From Pontivivens nitratireducens (lineage in GTDB: Bacteria > Pseudomonadota > Alphaproteobacteria > Rhodobacterales > Rhodobacteraceae): DNA of 64,000 nt. The DNA is taken from the NCBI RefSeq assembly GCF_014235845.1, contig NZ_JACJUQ010000005.1, positions 124,001 through 188,000 of the forward strand, read 5' to 3'. The number at the start of each line of letters is the position of its first letter. Position 1 is the first letter of the stretch. The notes under the pieces were generated by a model that had not been told where the DNA came from, searched no databases, and saw only the letters and a list, made by a program, of their open reading frames with translations. The position numbers were made by a program, and so were the translations under genes. Shown in pieces: positions 56,892 to 64,000 of the stretch.

Positions 56892-58399
56892 GCCAGCCTC
56901 CCCGCTTTGCGGGCCGGTCGGCCCATGATCCGAGCGCCCTCAGCAACGGCCAGAACCGCAGCACATGCCGCGTCGATCCGGCCCATGCTGCGCCCCTTTG
57001 TGATTTTGGAATTGCCCGCCGGGTCGATTTGCACCGCCGCCTCAGCCATTGCGTGACGCAGCAGGTAGTTGGCCGAGGTGGCCACTTTCCCGTCGAATAC
57101 GGTGCGGCGGAACCGCTCCACATCCTCGCCCCCGTCGCGGAACCCCATACCCCGCCAGATCACTGGGGCGCGGTTGCCGATAGCGTCCAGCCCGTCCGCA
57201 ATCTCGCTTTGCTTGAAGCGGTCGCAGACAATGGCCGCGATGTTCTCGCCTTCCACCTTGCCCAGCATCGCCCGCAGGAATTGCGCAAGCGGCACCGTGC
57301 GGTCGCCCATCAGCAGCAGATCACCGCGCTTGTGCATGATCGAATACAGATCACCCACCGCGTCAGCCTGCCCACGGGCCTCAAGGGTCGGTTGAGTCCC
57401 GAACGCGCCGAACGCCTCAAGTCGCCCCGTCTCAGGCCACAGGAACGCCGCCGCCGTCATGGACGCCGATTGCCCTTGATCCAGCCCGATCACCACCTGA
57501 CCTTGGCGCGGGGGCAGATCGTCGGTTTCGCAGGCCAGCCATTCGTCCAGCGTCAGCAGCGCGTCCCGGTTGTCCTCAGCCACCCGTTCGTTGCGGGTCA
57601 GCAGGCGGAACCGCGACAACGCAGAGCCGCCCCGTTCCATCGCCAGCGCCGCGTCCTGTTTCAGCCGCGTCAGCGTGGGGCCGATCCCATACTTGGAACC
57701 GGGGTTAGCGATTTTCAGGCTTTCCACATCATCGACAGGCAAGCCCGGTGTGGGCCGGTGTTCTTGGCGATAAACGCCCGGTGCATCCCGATCCAGCCAG
57801 AGCGAAAACGGGTGCATGTCATTGCTGGCCGAGGTGCTGATAATCAGAGCCTTGCCGTCACGCTTGGCCAAACCCGTCAGCAATGCCGCCTCAAGTTCGT
57901 CACCCGCCGCCAAGGGCCAGTGGCCGCGCTCATCTAGGACGCAGAGCGTGGGGCTTGAGCCGAGCGCGCTTTTACCATCCGCAGAGATTGCCTTGAGAAT
58001 GTGCGGGCCGTTGTGGTCGTCATACTGGATTTCAAACCGGGGTTGCCGCCGGATCGTGATGTTGGCTTGGATTTCCTCAGGCAGGGTTCCGATGAATGAC
58101 GCGGTGTAGTTCCACGCAATCTTGGCTTGCTCTTGGGTCCGGGCCGCGATGATAATTTCCCGCTCAGCCGCGTCAGACCAAGCGCCCAGCAGTTCGCCCG
58201 CGCAGAGCATAGCAGACAACGCAGACTTGCCGTTGCCGCGCCCGACACTCAGAACGCCCACGTTCACGTCCGCGCCGAAAGCGCCCTCGATAAATTGGCT
58301 CTGATACGGGGCCAGCTTGATCCCGTTTCCGGCCAGTCGCCCGGTCGGAACCTTGAGCGATTTGCAGAACCTCTTAACCAGCGTGGAAGTCTTAGCCAT
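56882..58399 (-). CDS. Phage terminase large subunit
   Basis: The DNA-packaging motor, 505 residues. Walker A GRGNGKS at 53-59, Walker B CVLDERGHW with the catalytic Glu at 157, motif III STSASND at 189-194, and the nuclease start VIGLDQGQS (Asp307). No small subunit gene lies nearby, which is unusual for headful or cos packaging. Confidence 0.87.
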   Translation of the reverse strand: MAKTSTLVKRFCKSLKVPTGRLAGNGIKLAPYQSQFIEGAFGADVNVGVLSVGRGNGKSALSAMLCAGELLGAWSDAAEREIIIAARTQEQAKIAWNYTASFIGTLPEEIQANITIRRQPRFEIQYDDHNGPHILKAISADGKSALGSSPTLCVLDERGHWPLAAGDELEAALLTGLAKRDGKALIISTSASNDMHPFSLWLDRDAPGVYRQEHRPTPGLPVDDVESLKIANPGSKYGIGPTLTRLKQDAALAMERGGSALSRFRLLTRNERVAEDNRDALLTLDEWLACETDDLPPRQGQVVIGLDQGQSASMTAAAFLWPETGRLEAFGAFGTQPTLEARGQADAVGDLYSIMHKRGDLLLMGDRTVPLAQFLRAMLGKVEGENIAAIVCDRFKQSEIADGLDAIGNRAPVIWRGMGFRDGGEDVERFRRTVFDGKVATSANYLLRHAMAEAAVQIDPAGNSKITKGRSMGRIDAACAAVLAVAEGARIMGRPARKAGRLAWG

Positions 58400-58511
58400 C
58401 GGCCAGCCCTCCCGTGTGTGTCGAAAGAAAAGTCATGCCGCCGGTTACAGGCCCACTCAGAAAACGGGGCATTGGGACCATTTCAGCCTGCCACGCGCCC
58501 CAGCGAACAAC

Positions 58512-58605
58512 CGTAACACTTCCTAGTGTTGTGTTACGTTCGTTACGCTCAGAGGGGTCGGAACATGTGACGCACAGTTCGCGGTTGTTACGTTCGTTAC
58601 GCTCA
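58512..58605. repeat. GTTACG-rich direct and inverted repeats (putative origin or operator)
   Basis: GTTACGTTCGTTACGCTCA occurs twice (58533-58551, 58587-58605). CGTAACAC (58512-58519) and GTGTTACG (58531-58538) form an inverted repeat, enclosing AACACT/AGTGTT. The stretch lies in the only gap between the Rep gene and TerL, where an origin or late-operon operator could sit. Confidence 0.6.
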
Positions 58606-59669
58606 ATCATCATCTTGAACCCTCCAAACGTGGTCGCCAAACTCGCGCACCTCATCCATGTCCATCAGCTTGTCCTTGGCCCGTTTGAAGGCCATCCGGG
58701 CCGCTGCATCAGTTGCGCCAGTGGTCAGGCCATGAGTGGCACATGCCTCGCGCCAATGATCGACGCTCACCACCTTGCGGTTGGACGGATACAGGTTGCC
58801 CGTGCGCGTCTCGCCGTGGTCGCGCAGGGCGTCATAGAGCGCCTGCATGGCCACCTCATTCTTGCCCTTGAGCGGCTTGCGTTCGGGCTTGGGCGGTTCG
58901 GCTACGTCCACCACCGCGCTTGTCACGGGGTCGCCATCTTCATCGCAGCCCAGCACCACAGAGCGCAGCTTGAAATGCAGCGGCTCAGGCGGTTCTTGAT
59001 CGCGCTGTTTGCGGGATATGATTTCCCAATCGGCTGTAACCTGTATCTCATTATCCACCGCCGCCCGTAGGGCAGACGATCCACGCGCGCCCCGGTCCTC
59101 ATCCTTGCCGGTGTGGTGAATGACCATGACGTGCGCGCCGGTCGCCTCGCGGATCAGGTCGCAGTTGCGGACGAACATGGCCGCATCCTTGGCCGTGTTC
59201 TCATCGCCCGCGCCCATCGACCGGGCCAAGGTGTCGATCACCACAAGCGCCGGGTCAGCGTCCGGCATGATCTCGCAGACGGCCATAGCATCGCCTTGGC
59301 CGTGCAGGTCCAGCCCAACAGGCAACAGGGTGAGGGTGCCGCCGCCAGTTCGGGGCGGTCACGCTTGATCGCCGCAAGGCGGTTGCGGATGCCCGCGCCG
59401 CCCTCAGCCGCGATGTAGAGGACAGGCCCGCCATTGACCCGTAGGCCGCGCCACGGCTGGCCCGCCGCGATGTGCATGGCAATGTCCAACGCCACGAACG
59501 TCTTGCCCGCGTTGGACGGGCCGTAGAGCATCGAAAGGCAGTTTCGATCCAGCCACCCTTTGACCATGTAGTTGCTGGTCAACACCGCCTCGATAGCGGA
59601 CAGGCTCACAAGGCGGGTTTCGATTTCGGACGCGCGGGAAGCGTTCATGTTGAGGTTAATCACGGTCAT
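58603..59669 (-). pseudogene. RepA-like replication helicase, frameshifted
   Basis: Two overlapping frames make one ATPase. N-terminal part, from ATG 59669: Walker A YGPSNAGKT (49-57) and LYIAAEGGAG. C-terminal part: Walker B ALVVIDTLARSM, IHHTGKDEDRGARGSSALR and a winged-helix tail. The frame changes by minus one between about 59320 and 59345; joining there restores a full RepA/AAA_25 helicase of about 355 residues. No slippery heptamer is visible, so a single-base deletion (biological or sequencing) is more likely than programmed frameshifting. Confidence 0.75.
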
Positions 59670-60466
59670 GCTGCCCACCTCCGCGCAATGTCAGAGAGGT
59701 CAGCACCATTTTGACGGGCCAGCGCCGGGATAGTCGCCCAAGACACGCCGCTGCGCTTGAAGCTGCGCCACTTGGCGGCAACCTCGCCCTTGCGGTATTT
59801 CGATCCGGTCGCGCTCCACCGATCCGCCAGCGCGAAACCTTCAGCAGAGCCGTTGAAGCGGTCGTGCAAGGCCATCAGCACGGCCACCCAATCGCCGTAG
59901 GGCATATCCGCCGGGATGTGGGTCAGCAGTTCCTCCACCTCGCCCGTGGGGGTCAGGCGGTCAAAGGTGCGAGTTGGTGCAAGTGGTGTGTGAAGCAGGA
60001 TCGCCCGCAACCCCATAGGAACCGCAGGCAACACATCGGGGAAGTGGCCGAGATACGACCCACCCTCAACAAACGAACCGGGCGCGACCACGTAGCCGCC
60101 TTGCCCGCGCGTGTCGATCTTGGGGCCGATCTTGTTCGCCGTGTTGCGCGCACCATTGAAGTGCTGGCAATAGATGTGCCGCCCGCCTGAGGGCGTGTAG
60201 ACGTTCGCGTGATCCAGTAGGCCCGCATAGCGGGGCAGAGCCTTCAAGCTGGCCTCGCCCATCGGTTCGCCCGTGGCCTTGTCCACATCCAGGTCGATCA
60301 CGAACAGATTGTTGACAGCGCCGCACGGGATACCCCACGCGACAGCGCCGTGGGCTTCCCATTGTGCAATGGTGAAGCCATCGCGGGTGGCTTTGCTTTG
60401 CCATCCCGCCACCAGCGGCGCTTTGTCAGGCCCCACCGGAAAGATATTGAACGGGATACGGGTCAT
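59666..60466 (-). CDS. Prim-pol type primase-polymerase
   Basis: A 266-residue protein of the bifunctional primase/polymerase family, typical of phages and plasmids and of satellites. Metal-binding DxD is Asp58 and Asp60 in FVIDLDVD, catalytic His97 is in TPSGGRHIYC, and TRGQGGYVVAPGS follows; the C-terminal 90 residues resemble PriCT. It overlaps the Rep gene by four bases (ATGA), so the two probably form an origin-priming and helicase pair. Confidence 0.83.
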   Translation of the reverse strand: MTRIPFNIFPVGPDKAPLVAGWQSKATRDGFTIAQWEAHGAVAWGIPCGAVNNLFVIDLDVDKATGEPMGEASLKALPRYAGLLDHANVYTPSGGRHIYCQHFNGARNTANKIGPKIDTRGQGGYVVAPGSFVEGGSYLGHFPDVLPAVPMGLRAILLHTPLAPTRTFDRLTPTGEVEELLTHIPADMPYGDWVAVLMALHDRFNGSAEGFALADRWSATGSKYRKGEVAAKWRSFKRSGVSWATIPALARQNGADLSDIARRWAA

Positions 60467-60684
60467 GCTGCACCCCCACGCATCTTGAAGGGGCGTTGCA
60501 TCCGCGCAGCCGTTTTCCGACCGTGGTCAATCGCGGTTTGTTTGTCGCTAAAGCCATAGAGCGCCGTCTTGATCGGCTTCATGCCCACAATGGGCGTGAC
60601 CAGCACGACATTGAACCAAGAGCCGCGCTTGTTGACCGTGTAGTAGGACGTTACCGCCGTGGGCAGTTGGGTGACGTTGCTCAT
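60463..60684 (-). CDS. Small island protein, 73 residues
   Basis: Starts at ATG 60684 (overlapping the previous micro-ORF stop) and ends overlapping the primase start; both overlaps are four bases. The sequence has SYYTVNKRGSWFNVVLVT and a basic C-terminus RKTAARMQRPFKMRG. Unknown family. The chained overlaps support translation. Confidence 0.55.
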   Translation of the reverse strand: MSNVTQLPTAVTSYYTVNKRGSWFNVVLVTPIVGMKPIKTALYGFSDKQTAIDHGRKTAARMQRPFKMRGGAA

Positions 60685-60833
60685 ACCAGCGCCCCCCAAT
60701 GCATTGCCAAGATCGGGAAAAGTGCGGTACACTCCACCCCCGAACAGACGCCTTCCACAACGTCTTTAGCCCCGGTTGCGATTGCCGTCGCGCCGGGGCT
60801 TTCATTTGCGGTTTTGTTCGGTTTCTGGATCAC
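60681..60833 (-). CDS. Micro-ORF of 50 residues after alpA
   Basis: GTG 60833 overlaps the alpA stop (GTGA) and the stop overlaps the next gene (ATGA). A hydrophobic C-terminal segment (ALFPILAMHWGALV) is seen. Support is positional only, but both junctions use the same coupling as the rest of the operon. Confidence 0.45.
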   Translation of the reverse strand: MIQKPNKTANESPGATAIATGAKDVVEGVCSGVECTALFPILAMHWGALV

Positions 60834-61018
60834 GCTGCCACCTCGGCTTTTGAGGCTTCCCATGCGGTGATTTCGCTCAGTTTCCAGCGTGTGCAGTTAG
60901 GAGAAAGTTTGACAGCGCGGGGAAAATCGGGACGTTCCCGATGCCAGCGCCAGACAGTGTTCCGAGCGATGCCGTAGCGTTCGGCAAGGGTCGTATCGGC
61001 AAGATATGTATCAGGCAT
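60830..61018 (-). CDS. alpA: AlpA-family regulator/excisionase
   Basis: A 62-residue MerR-like helix-turn-helix: TTLAERYGIARNTVWRWHRE, then PRAVKLSPNCTRWKLSEI, the standard AlpA pattern. In P4-like satellites and PICIs AlpA activates the island or supports excision. First gene of the alpA-primase-rep chain; a 95-base gap upstream should hold its promoter. Confidence 0.87.
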   Translation of the reverse strand: MPDTYLADTTLAERYGIARNTVWRWHRERPDFPRAVKLSPNCTRWKLSEITAWEASKAEVAA

Positions 61019-61113
61019 TGAAGCACCTCGTTGTTACAAGATGCTTCCCAATATTCCCACAATTTCAGATAAGTCGCACATACCTCGTGCGATAGTTTAG
61101 GCTAAACTAGGGA

Positions 61114-61812
61114 CTAATCAGCAACCGCACTTTCCTTAGCCCATGCCCGGAAAGCAGACCGAACGTCGCCTTGCACCTCACAAGCCTCGAATACGTCAGC
61201 AAGAAACGCACCAAACGCGGACGCTGTATTCAAGTCTTTGGTAGGTGCCTTGTTGTCCCCAGACAATTCCCAGACAAATCGTGCGGCTTCTACAAGCTGG
61301 ATGCCTACAAGGTTTATTCGTGCGGTGGATTTTCGCGCTCGTTCCGATACCATGATGTCGTCTTTGGTTTTTGCAATCGCGTCCCTAATTGCCGCTGAAA
61401 ATTCTTCTACGCTAGAAAGCGCTGAGGTCACTTGCTGGCCTGTTTCGGAATGATAGGCCAACAAATCCCGCCCAGCATCGCTATCAAGCAGGGTTATTTC
61501 ACACTGCATGAGTCCATCATAATGCGGACCATGCACCATCCTTGCGCCCAGATTGTCGCTAGCAGCTTGGGTCAGTCCAAAATAGTAGAGCCGTTCAATT
61601 TCAGAAACAGCAGCATCCAGCCTACTAAGTGCTTCTAGGTCTTTTGGTTGATCGTAAACAGCCCATTCCTGCAAAAATGCACGATCCATCAAGACACCAG
61701 CTAACCGATGTGGATCATCATCCGATTGGCTCAAATGGACCTCCATTGCCTTCTTGACCCCATCCACAAGTGACTTGTCGAATAGCTTCGCAACTTGATC
61801 TTCTTCGTTCAT
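61114..61812 (-). CDS. Unknown protein co-transcribed with the integrase
   Basis: A 232-residue, acidic, mostly helical soluble protein with no family I recognise. It has no signal peptide or membrane segment. The ATG overlaps the integrase stop (ATGA). Proteins in this location in satellites are often accessory, for example anti-phage cargo, but nothing in the sequence proves it. Confidence 0.6.
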   Translation of the reverse strand: MNEEDQVAKLFDKSLVDGVKKAMEVHLSQSDDDPHRLAGVLMDRAFLQEWAVYDQPKDLEALSRLDAAVSEIERLYYFGLTQAASDNLGARMVHGPHYDGLMQCEITLLDSDAGRDLLAYHSETGQQVTSALSSVEEFSAAIRDAIAKTKDDIMVSERARKSTARINLVGIQLVEAARFVWELSGDNKAPTKDLNTASAFGAFLADVFEACEVQGDVRSAFRAWAKESAVAD

Positions 61813-63092
61813 ACCGCTGCCCCAATCTGCACAACCTTTGCGCCTGTTTCACCACGCAAGAACCGCCCCCAAGCGGCCATCATTGCGCGCCGTTTCTCTA
61901 CCATATCGCCGCGACGATAGGCCCGCTCAACCTCGGAACCGACAGTATGCGCTAACGCAATCTCTGCCATATCACGGGGGTATTCGGTGCGCTCAGCCAC
62001 CCAATCCCTAAACGTGCTGCGCAAGCCATGCGGGACCGCTGGACGCCCTGACTGGCGGTCCAGATACTTGTCAGGCTTGGCCGCGTGTATCCGCTTCATA
62101 CAGGCCGACAGCGCCGCGTCGGACAATTCACCGCCGCGAGGTGCAGGGAATACAAACTCAGACCCCGCAAGCCGATCCAGACCTTTCAACAGATCAACGG
62201 TTTCTTTGGTCAAAGGGACGCGGTGTTCGGCCCGTGCTTTCATGCGCTCAGACGGTATCGTCCAGACAGCTTTGTCTAAGTCCATTTCAGACCAAACAGC
62301 ACCGCGCACCTCGCCGGATCGTGCCGCGACCATCGCCATAAATTGAAGCGCCCGCGTGGCGAACCCGCCACGGCCCTGCACATCGGAAAACCAACTTGCC
62401 GCCTCATCCATCGGCAAGGCCGGATGATGCACCACCTTTGCCAGCTTGGACGGCTTGGGCAGGATCGCATCAAGATTGCCTTTCCACCGCGCCGGATTGT
62501 CACCCGACCGATGCCCCGCAACCGTAGCCCACGCCATCACTGCCTCGATACGTCCGCGCAGACGTGACGCGGTTTCGGTTTTTGTGGCCCAGATAGGTTC
62601 TAGCGTTCGCTTGATGTCGGACACGTCAATATCCGCGACCAGCATCTTGCCCAAAGTTGGGACCGCATACTTGTCCAGCGTGGCCCGCCATTGCTTGCGG
62701 TGTTTGTCGTTATCAAATTCTTGCAACTTGCCCTCAAGATAGCGTTCCATCGCATCATCGAAGGACAGGCCGCGACGCTGCGCCGTGACCAGCGCCGCGC
62801 GGTTCGCCTTGCGGTGTTCTACCGGATCAATGCCTTGCCAGATCATTTCTCGCGCATCCCGCGCCCGATCACGGGCTTGCGCCAACGTCACGTCAGGATA
62901 GCCGCCTAGGCCGATGTGCCGCCGCTTGTCACCGATCTTGCAACGCAACAGCCATGACCGTCCGTTCACTGGCGTCATTTGCAGCAACAGGCCATCAACA
63001 CCGCCGACCGCAACCGTTTGATTGCCACCTTTGCCGGAATGTTGCAGCCGCTTCACCTCGACCGCCGACAACTCTTTTGCTTTTCGTGGCAT
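61809..63092 (-). CDS. int: P4-type tyrosine integrase
   Basis: A 427-residue site-specific recombinase that would catalyse integration in tRNA-Ser. An N-terminal DUF4102 arm-binding domain (WLLRCKIGDKRRHIGLGGYP) and a SAM-like core domain precede the catalytic domain. Catalytic residues: Arg258 (ARSGEVRG), His355 and Arg358 (HGLRSTFRDW), His382, Tyr392 (ERAYRRGD). It lies next to the right att site, at the end away from the intact tRNA. Confidence 0.93.
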   Translation of the reverse strand: MPRKAKELSAVEVKRLQHSGKGGNQTVAVGGVDGLLLQMTPVNGRSWLLRCKIGDKRRHIGLGGYPDVTLAQARDRARDAREMIWQGIDPVEHRKANRAALVTAQRRGLSFDDAMERYLEGKLQEFDNDKHRKQWRATLDKYAVPTLGKMLVADIDVSDIKRTLEPIWATKTETASRLRGRIEAVMAWATVAGHRSGDNPARWKGNLDAILPKPSKLAKVVHHPALPMDEAASWFSDVQGRGGFATRALQFMAMVAARSGEVRGAVWSEMDLDKAVWTIPSERMKARAEHRVPLTKETVDLLKGLDRLAGSEFVFPAPRGGELSDAALSACMKRIHAAKPDKYLDRQSGRPAVPHGLRSTFRDWVAERTEYPRDMAEIALAHTVGSEVERAYRRGDMVEKRRAMMAAWGRFLRGETGAKVVQIGAAV

Positions 63093-63236
63093 ATCATTCC
63101 CATCATCCTACCCGCCATAAGAAATAGCATTGGGATAGACGGGACGCAACAGGACGTTACAGGGAAAGTCAGAAAACCCCTTAATTTCATAGTAATATGG
63201 TGCAGCACGTTACGGGGCGTTACGGCAGATTGGCCG

Positions 63237-63251
63237 CCACCGCCTCCGCCA
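63237..63251 (+). repeat. Right attachment site (att)
   Basis: Exact copy of the 15-base tRNA-Ser 3' end. GTTAC motifs at 63154-63160, 63207-63213 and 63218-63223 between it and the integrase gene may be integrase or AlpA arm sites. Confidence 0.9.
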
Positions 63252-63277
63252 CTTGCCCTTGAGAAACCGTTCTCCCG

Positions 63278-63299
63278 ATCCGGCTTTGGCCGGATTTTT
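63278..63299 (+). terminator. Rho-independent terminator, probably the displaced tRNA-Ser terminator
   Basis: ATCCGGC (63278-63284) and GCCGGAT (63289-63295) form a 7-bp stem with TTTG loop, followed by four further T. It lies 27 bases after the right att, the distance expected from the tRNA before the island inserted. Confidence 0.8.
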
Positions 63300-63489
63300 C
63301 CTTTATATTCAGGGGTTATGCGGGCGGGGCTATTCACCGGCCCATGTGCCGGGAGGGCCGGAAGCAGTCCCCGCCCATGTTTCTGATGGATAACAGAACC
63401 TTCTGTCCGTCGCGGCACACGCCGATGGTGGCCAGCACCGAAATGTTCGTGGCCTTCCGGTCCAGTCGCCTCGTACAATACGTCCTTCG

Positions 63490-64000
63490 TCAGCGTGTGA
63501 AAAATTTCCCCGGCGTGCGCCCGGTTGTCCGTTTGAACATGCTGATAAAGGCGCTTTGCGACCGGTAGCCCAGTTCGTAGGCCATTTCGGTCACGCTGCG
63601 ACCTTCCGACAACCCTTTCAGCGCCGCCATCACCCGCGCCCGTTCGCGCCAGCTGCCAAAGCTCAAGCCGGTTTGCGTGACAAAGAGCCGCGACAGGGTG
63701 CGCGAGCAGCTGCCCACTTCGTCGGCCCATGCGTCAAGCGACTGTGAATCGGACGGATCGTCCAGAAGCCTGTCGATAATGGGTTTAAGGCGAGAATCGT
63801 TTGCCACCGGCAAGAAAAGGGGCTCGGCAGGCAAATGATTGACCTGGTCCAGAATGACCGAGATCAGTCGTTCTGACGCAGCGGGATTCAGCGTGTCGAG
63901 CGATCGCGTGGCATACAGGATCAGCTCCCTCAGCAATGGGGAAATCGTGACCACGCTGCAGATGTCAAGGAACTCGGCACCGCCGACGGTGTTGAAGAAA
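63490..64000 (-). CDS. AraC-family transcriptional regulator, 5' end outside the window
   Basis: The visible C-terminal part of about 170 residues has the AraC DNA-binding pair of helix-turn-helix motifs: VTEMAYELGYRSQSAFISMFKR in outline (ELGYRSQSAFISMFKRTTG) with GRTPGKFF. The frame stays open past 63954 to the window edge (preceding residues FFNTVGGAEFLDICS), so the effector-binding domain lies to the right. Confidence 0.85.
   Translation of the reverse strand, partial: FFNTVGGAEFLDICSVVTISPLLRELILYATRSLDTLNPAASERLISVILDQVNHLPAEPLFLPVANDSRLKPIIDRLLDDPSDSQSLDAWADEVGSCSRTLSRLFVTQTGLSFGSWRERARVMAALKGLSEGRSVTEMAYELGYRSQSAFISMFKRTTGRTPGKFFTR

Larger units (their letters stand above)
52411..63251. 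mobile_element. tRNA-Ser-integrated phage satellite-like island (capsid-encoding)
   Basis: A 10.84-kb element bounded by 15-bp att repeats. All genes but one run leftward: integrase, unknown protein, AlpA, two micro-ORFs, prim-pol, RepA-like helicase (frameshifted), TerL, head-tail adaptor, HNH, major capsid, protease, connector, portal. No tail, baseplate, lysis or small-terminase gene is recognisable. This matches the gene content of capsid-forming phage-inducible islands, which make their own small capsids and borrow tails. A decayed HK97-type prophage is the alternative, but all head genes are intact and tightly overlapping. Confidence 0.8.

Noticed and set aside
52815-58399. Gene transfer agent cluster
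   Set aside because: Rhodobacterales GTAs carry tail and baseplate genes and no integrase, AlpA or att repeats; the gene order here also differs.
59300-59360. Programmed -1 frameshift in the Rep gene
   Set aside because: No slippery heptamer or following pseudoknot is visible in the overlap, so a deletion or sequencing error is more likely.
63053-63730. Minus-strand frame across the right att site
   Set aside because: It spans att and the terminator and is out of frame with the integrase and the AraC gene; no motif.

Overview
The window is high-GC chromosomal DNA from an alphaproteobacterium, most likely a marine Rhodobacteraceae (Roseobacter-type) member. The clues are the SPOR lipoprotein-dacC-tmk-holB-tatD housekeeping block, an RTX/Hint surface protein, several ABC uptake systems and dense operons joined by ATGA/GTGA overlaps. 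No rRNA is present, so the genus cannot be fixed.

Layout. 1-5.3 kb: the end of a secreted cyclic-nucleotide phosphodiesterase/3'-nucleotidase, then a leftward CHASE2 / small secreted protein / M48 lipoprotein-protease operon. 5.9-15.9 kb: a GntR/FCD regulator divergent from a complete lower meta-cleavage (catechol) pathway, dmpC-E-F-G-H-I-D, followed by a TauABC/NMT1-type ABC importer; no ring-cleavage dioxygenase is in the window. 16.0-23.5 kb: a TPP riboswitch with a Shine-Dalgarno-sequestering hairpin, then a thiamine synthesis and salvage operon, thiD-O-S-G-E-F, thiY, tenA, thiZ, thiX. 23.5-26.7 kb: MarR-EmrAB drug-efflux operon. 26.8-31 kb: a universal stress protein and a PaoABC-type molybdenum aldehyde oxidoreductase. 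31-35.2 kb: TetR regulator, acyl-CoA ligase, a decayed GMC oxidoreductase remnant and a YeiH-type membrane protein. 35.5-38.8 kb: a 1090-residue RTX protein ending in a Hint domain. 39-46.9 kb: an alpha/beta hydrolase, aroQ, a PotABCD-type polyamine-like ABC operon and an AEC transporter. 46.9-52.2 kb: the housekeeping block.

52.4-63.25 kb: an island of about 10.8 kb inserted in the 3' end of tRNA-Ser(UGA), bounded by a perfect 15-bp repeat. It encodes a P4-type integrase, AlpA, a prim-pol, a RepA-like helicase, a large terminase subunit, HNH nuclease, major capsid protein, prohead protease, connector, adaptor and portal. It has no recognisable tail, lysis or small-terminase gene. This is the layout of a capsid-encoding phage satellite (cf-PICI-like) and is the most interesting object here. 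The replication helicase carries an apparent one-base frameshift. Right of the island lie the likely displaced tRNA terminator and a partial AraC-family regulator running off the window.

Together, the host genes describe a nutrient-scavenging marine heterotroph that degrades aromatics and salvages vitamins and polyamines, and whose tRNA-Ser locus hosts a phage satellite.
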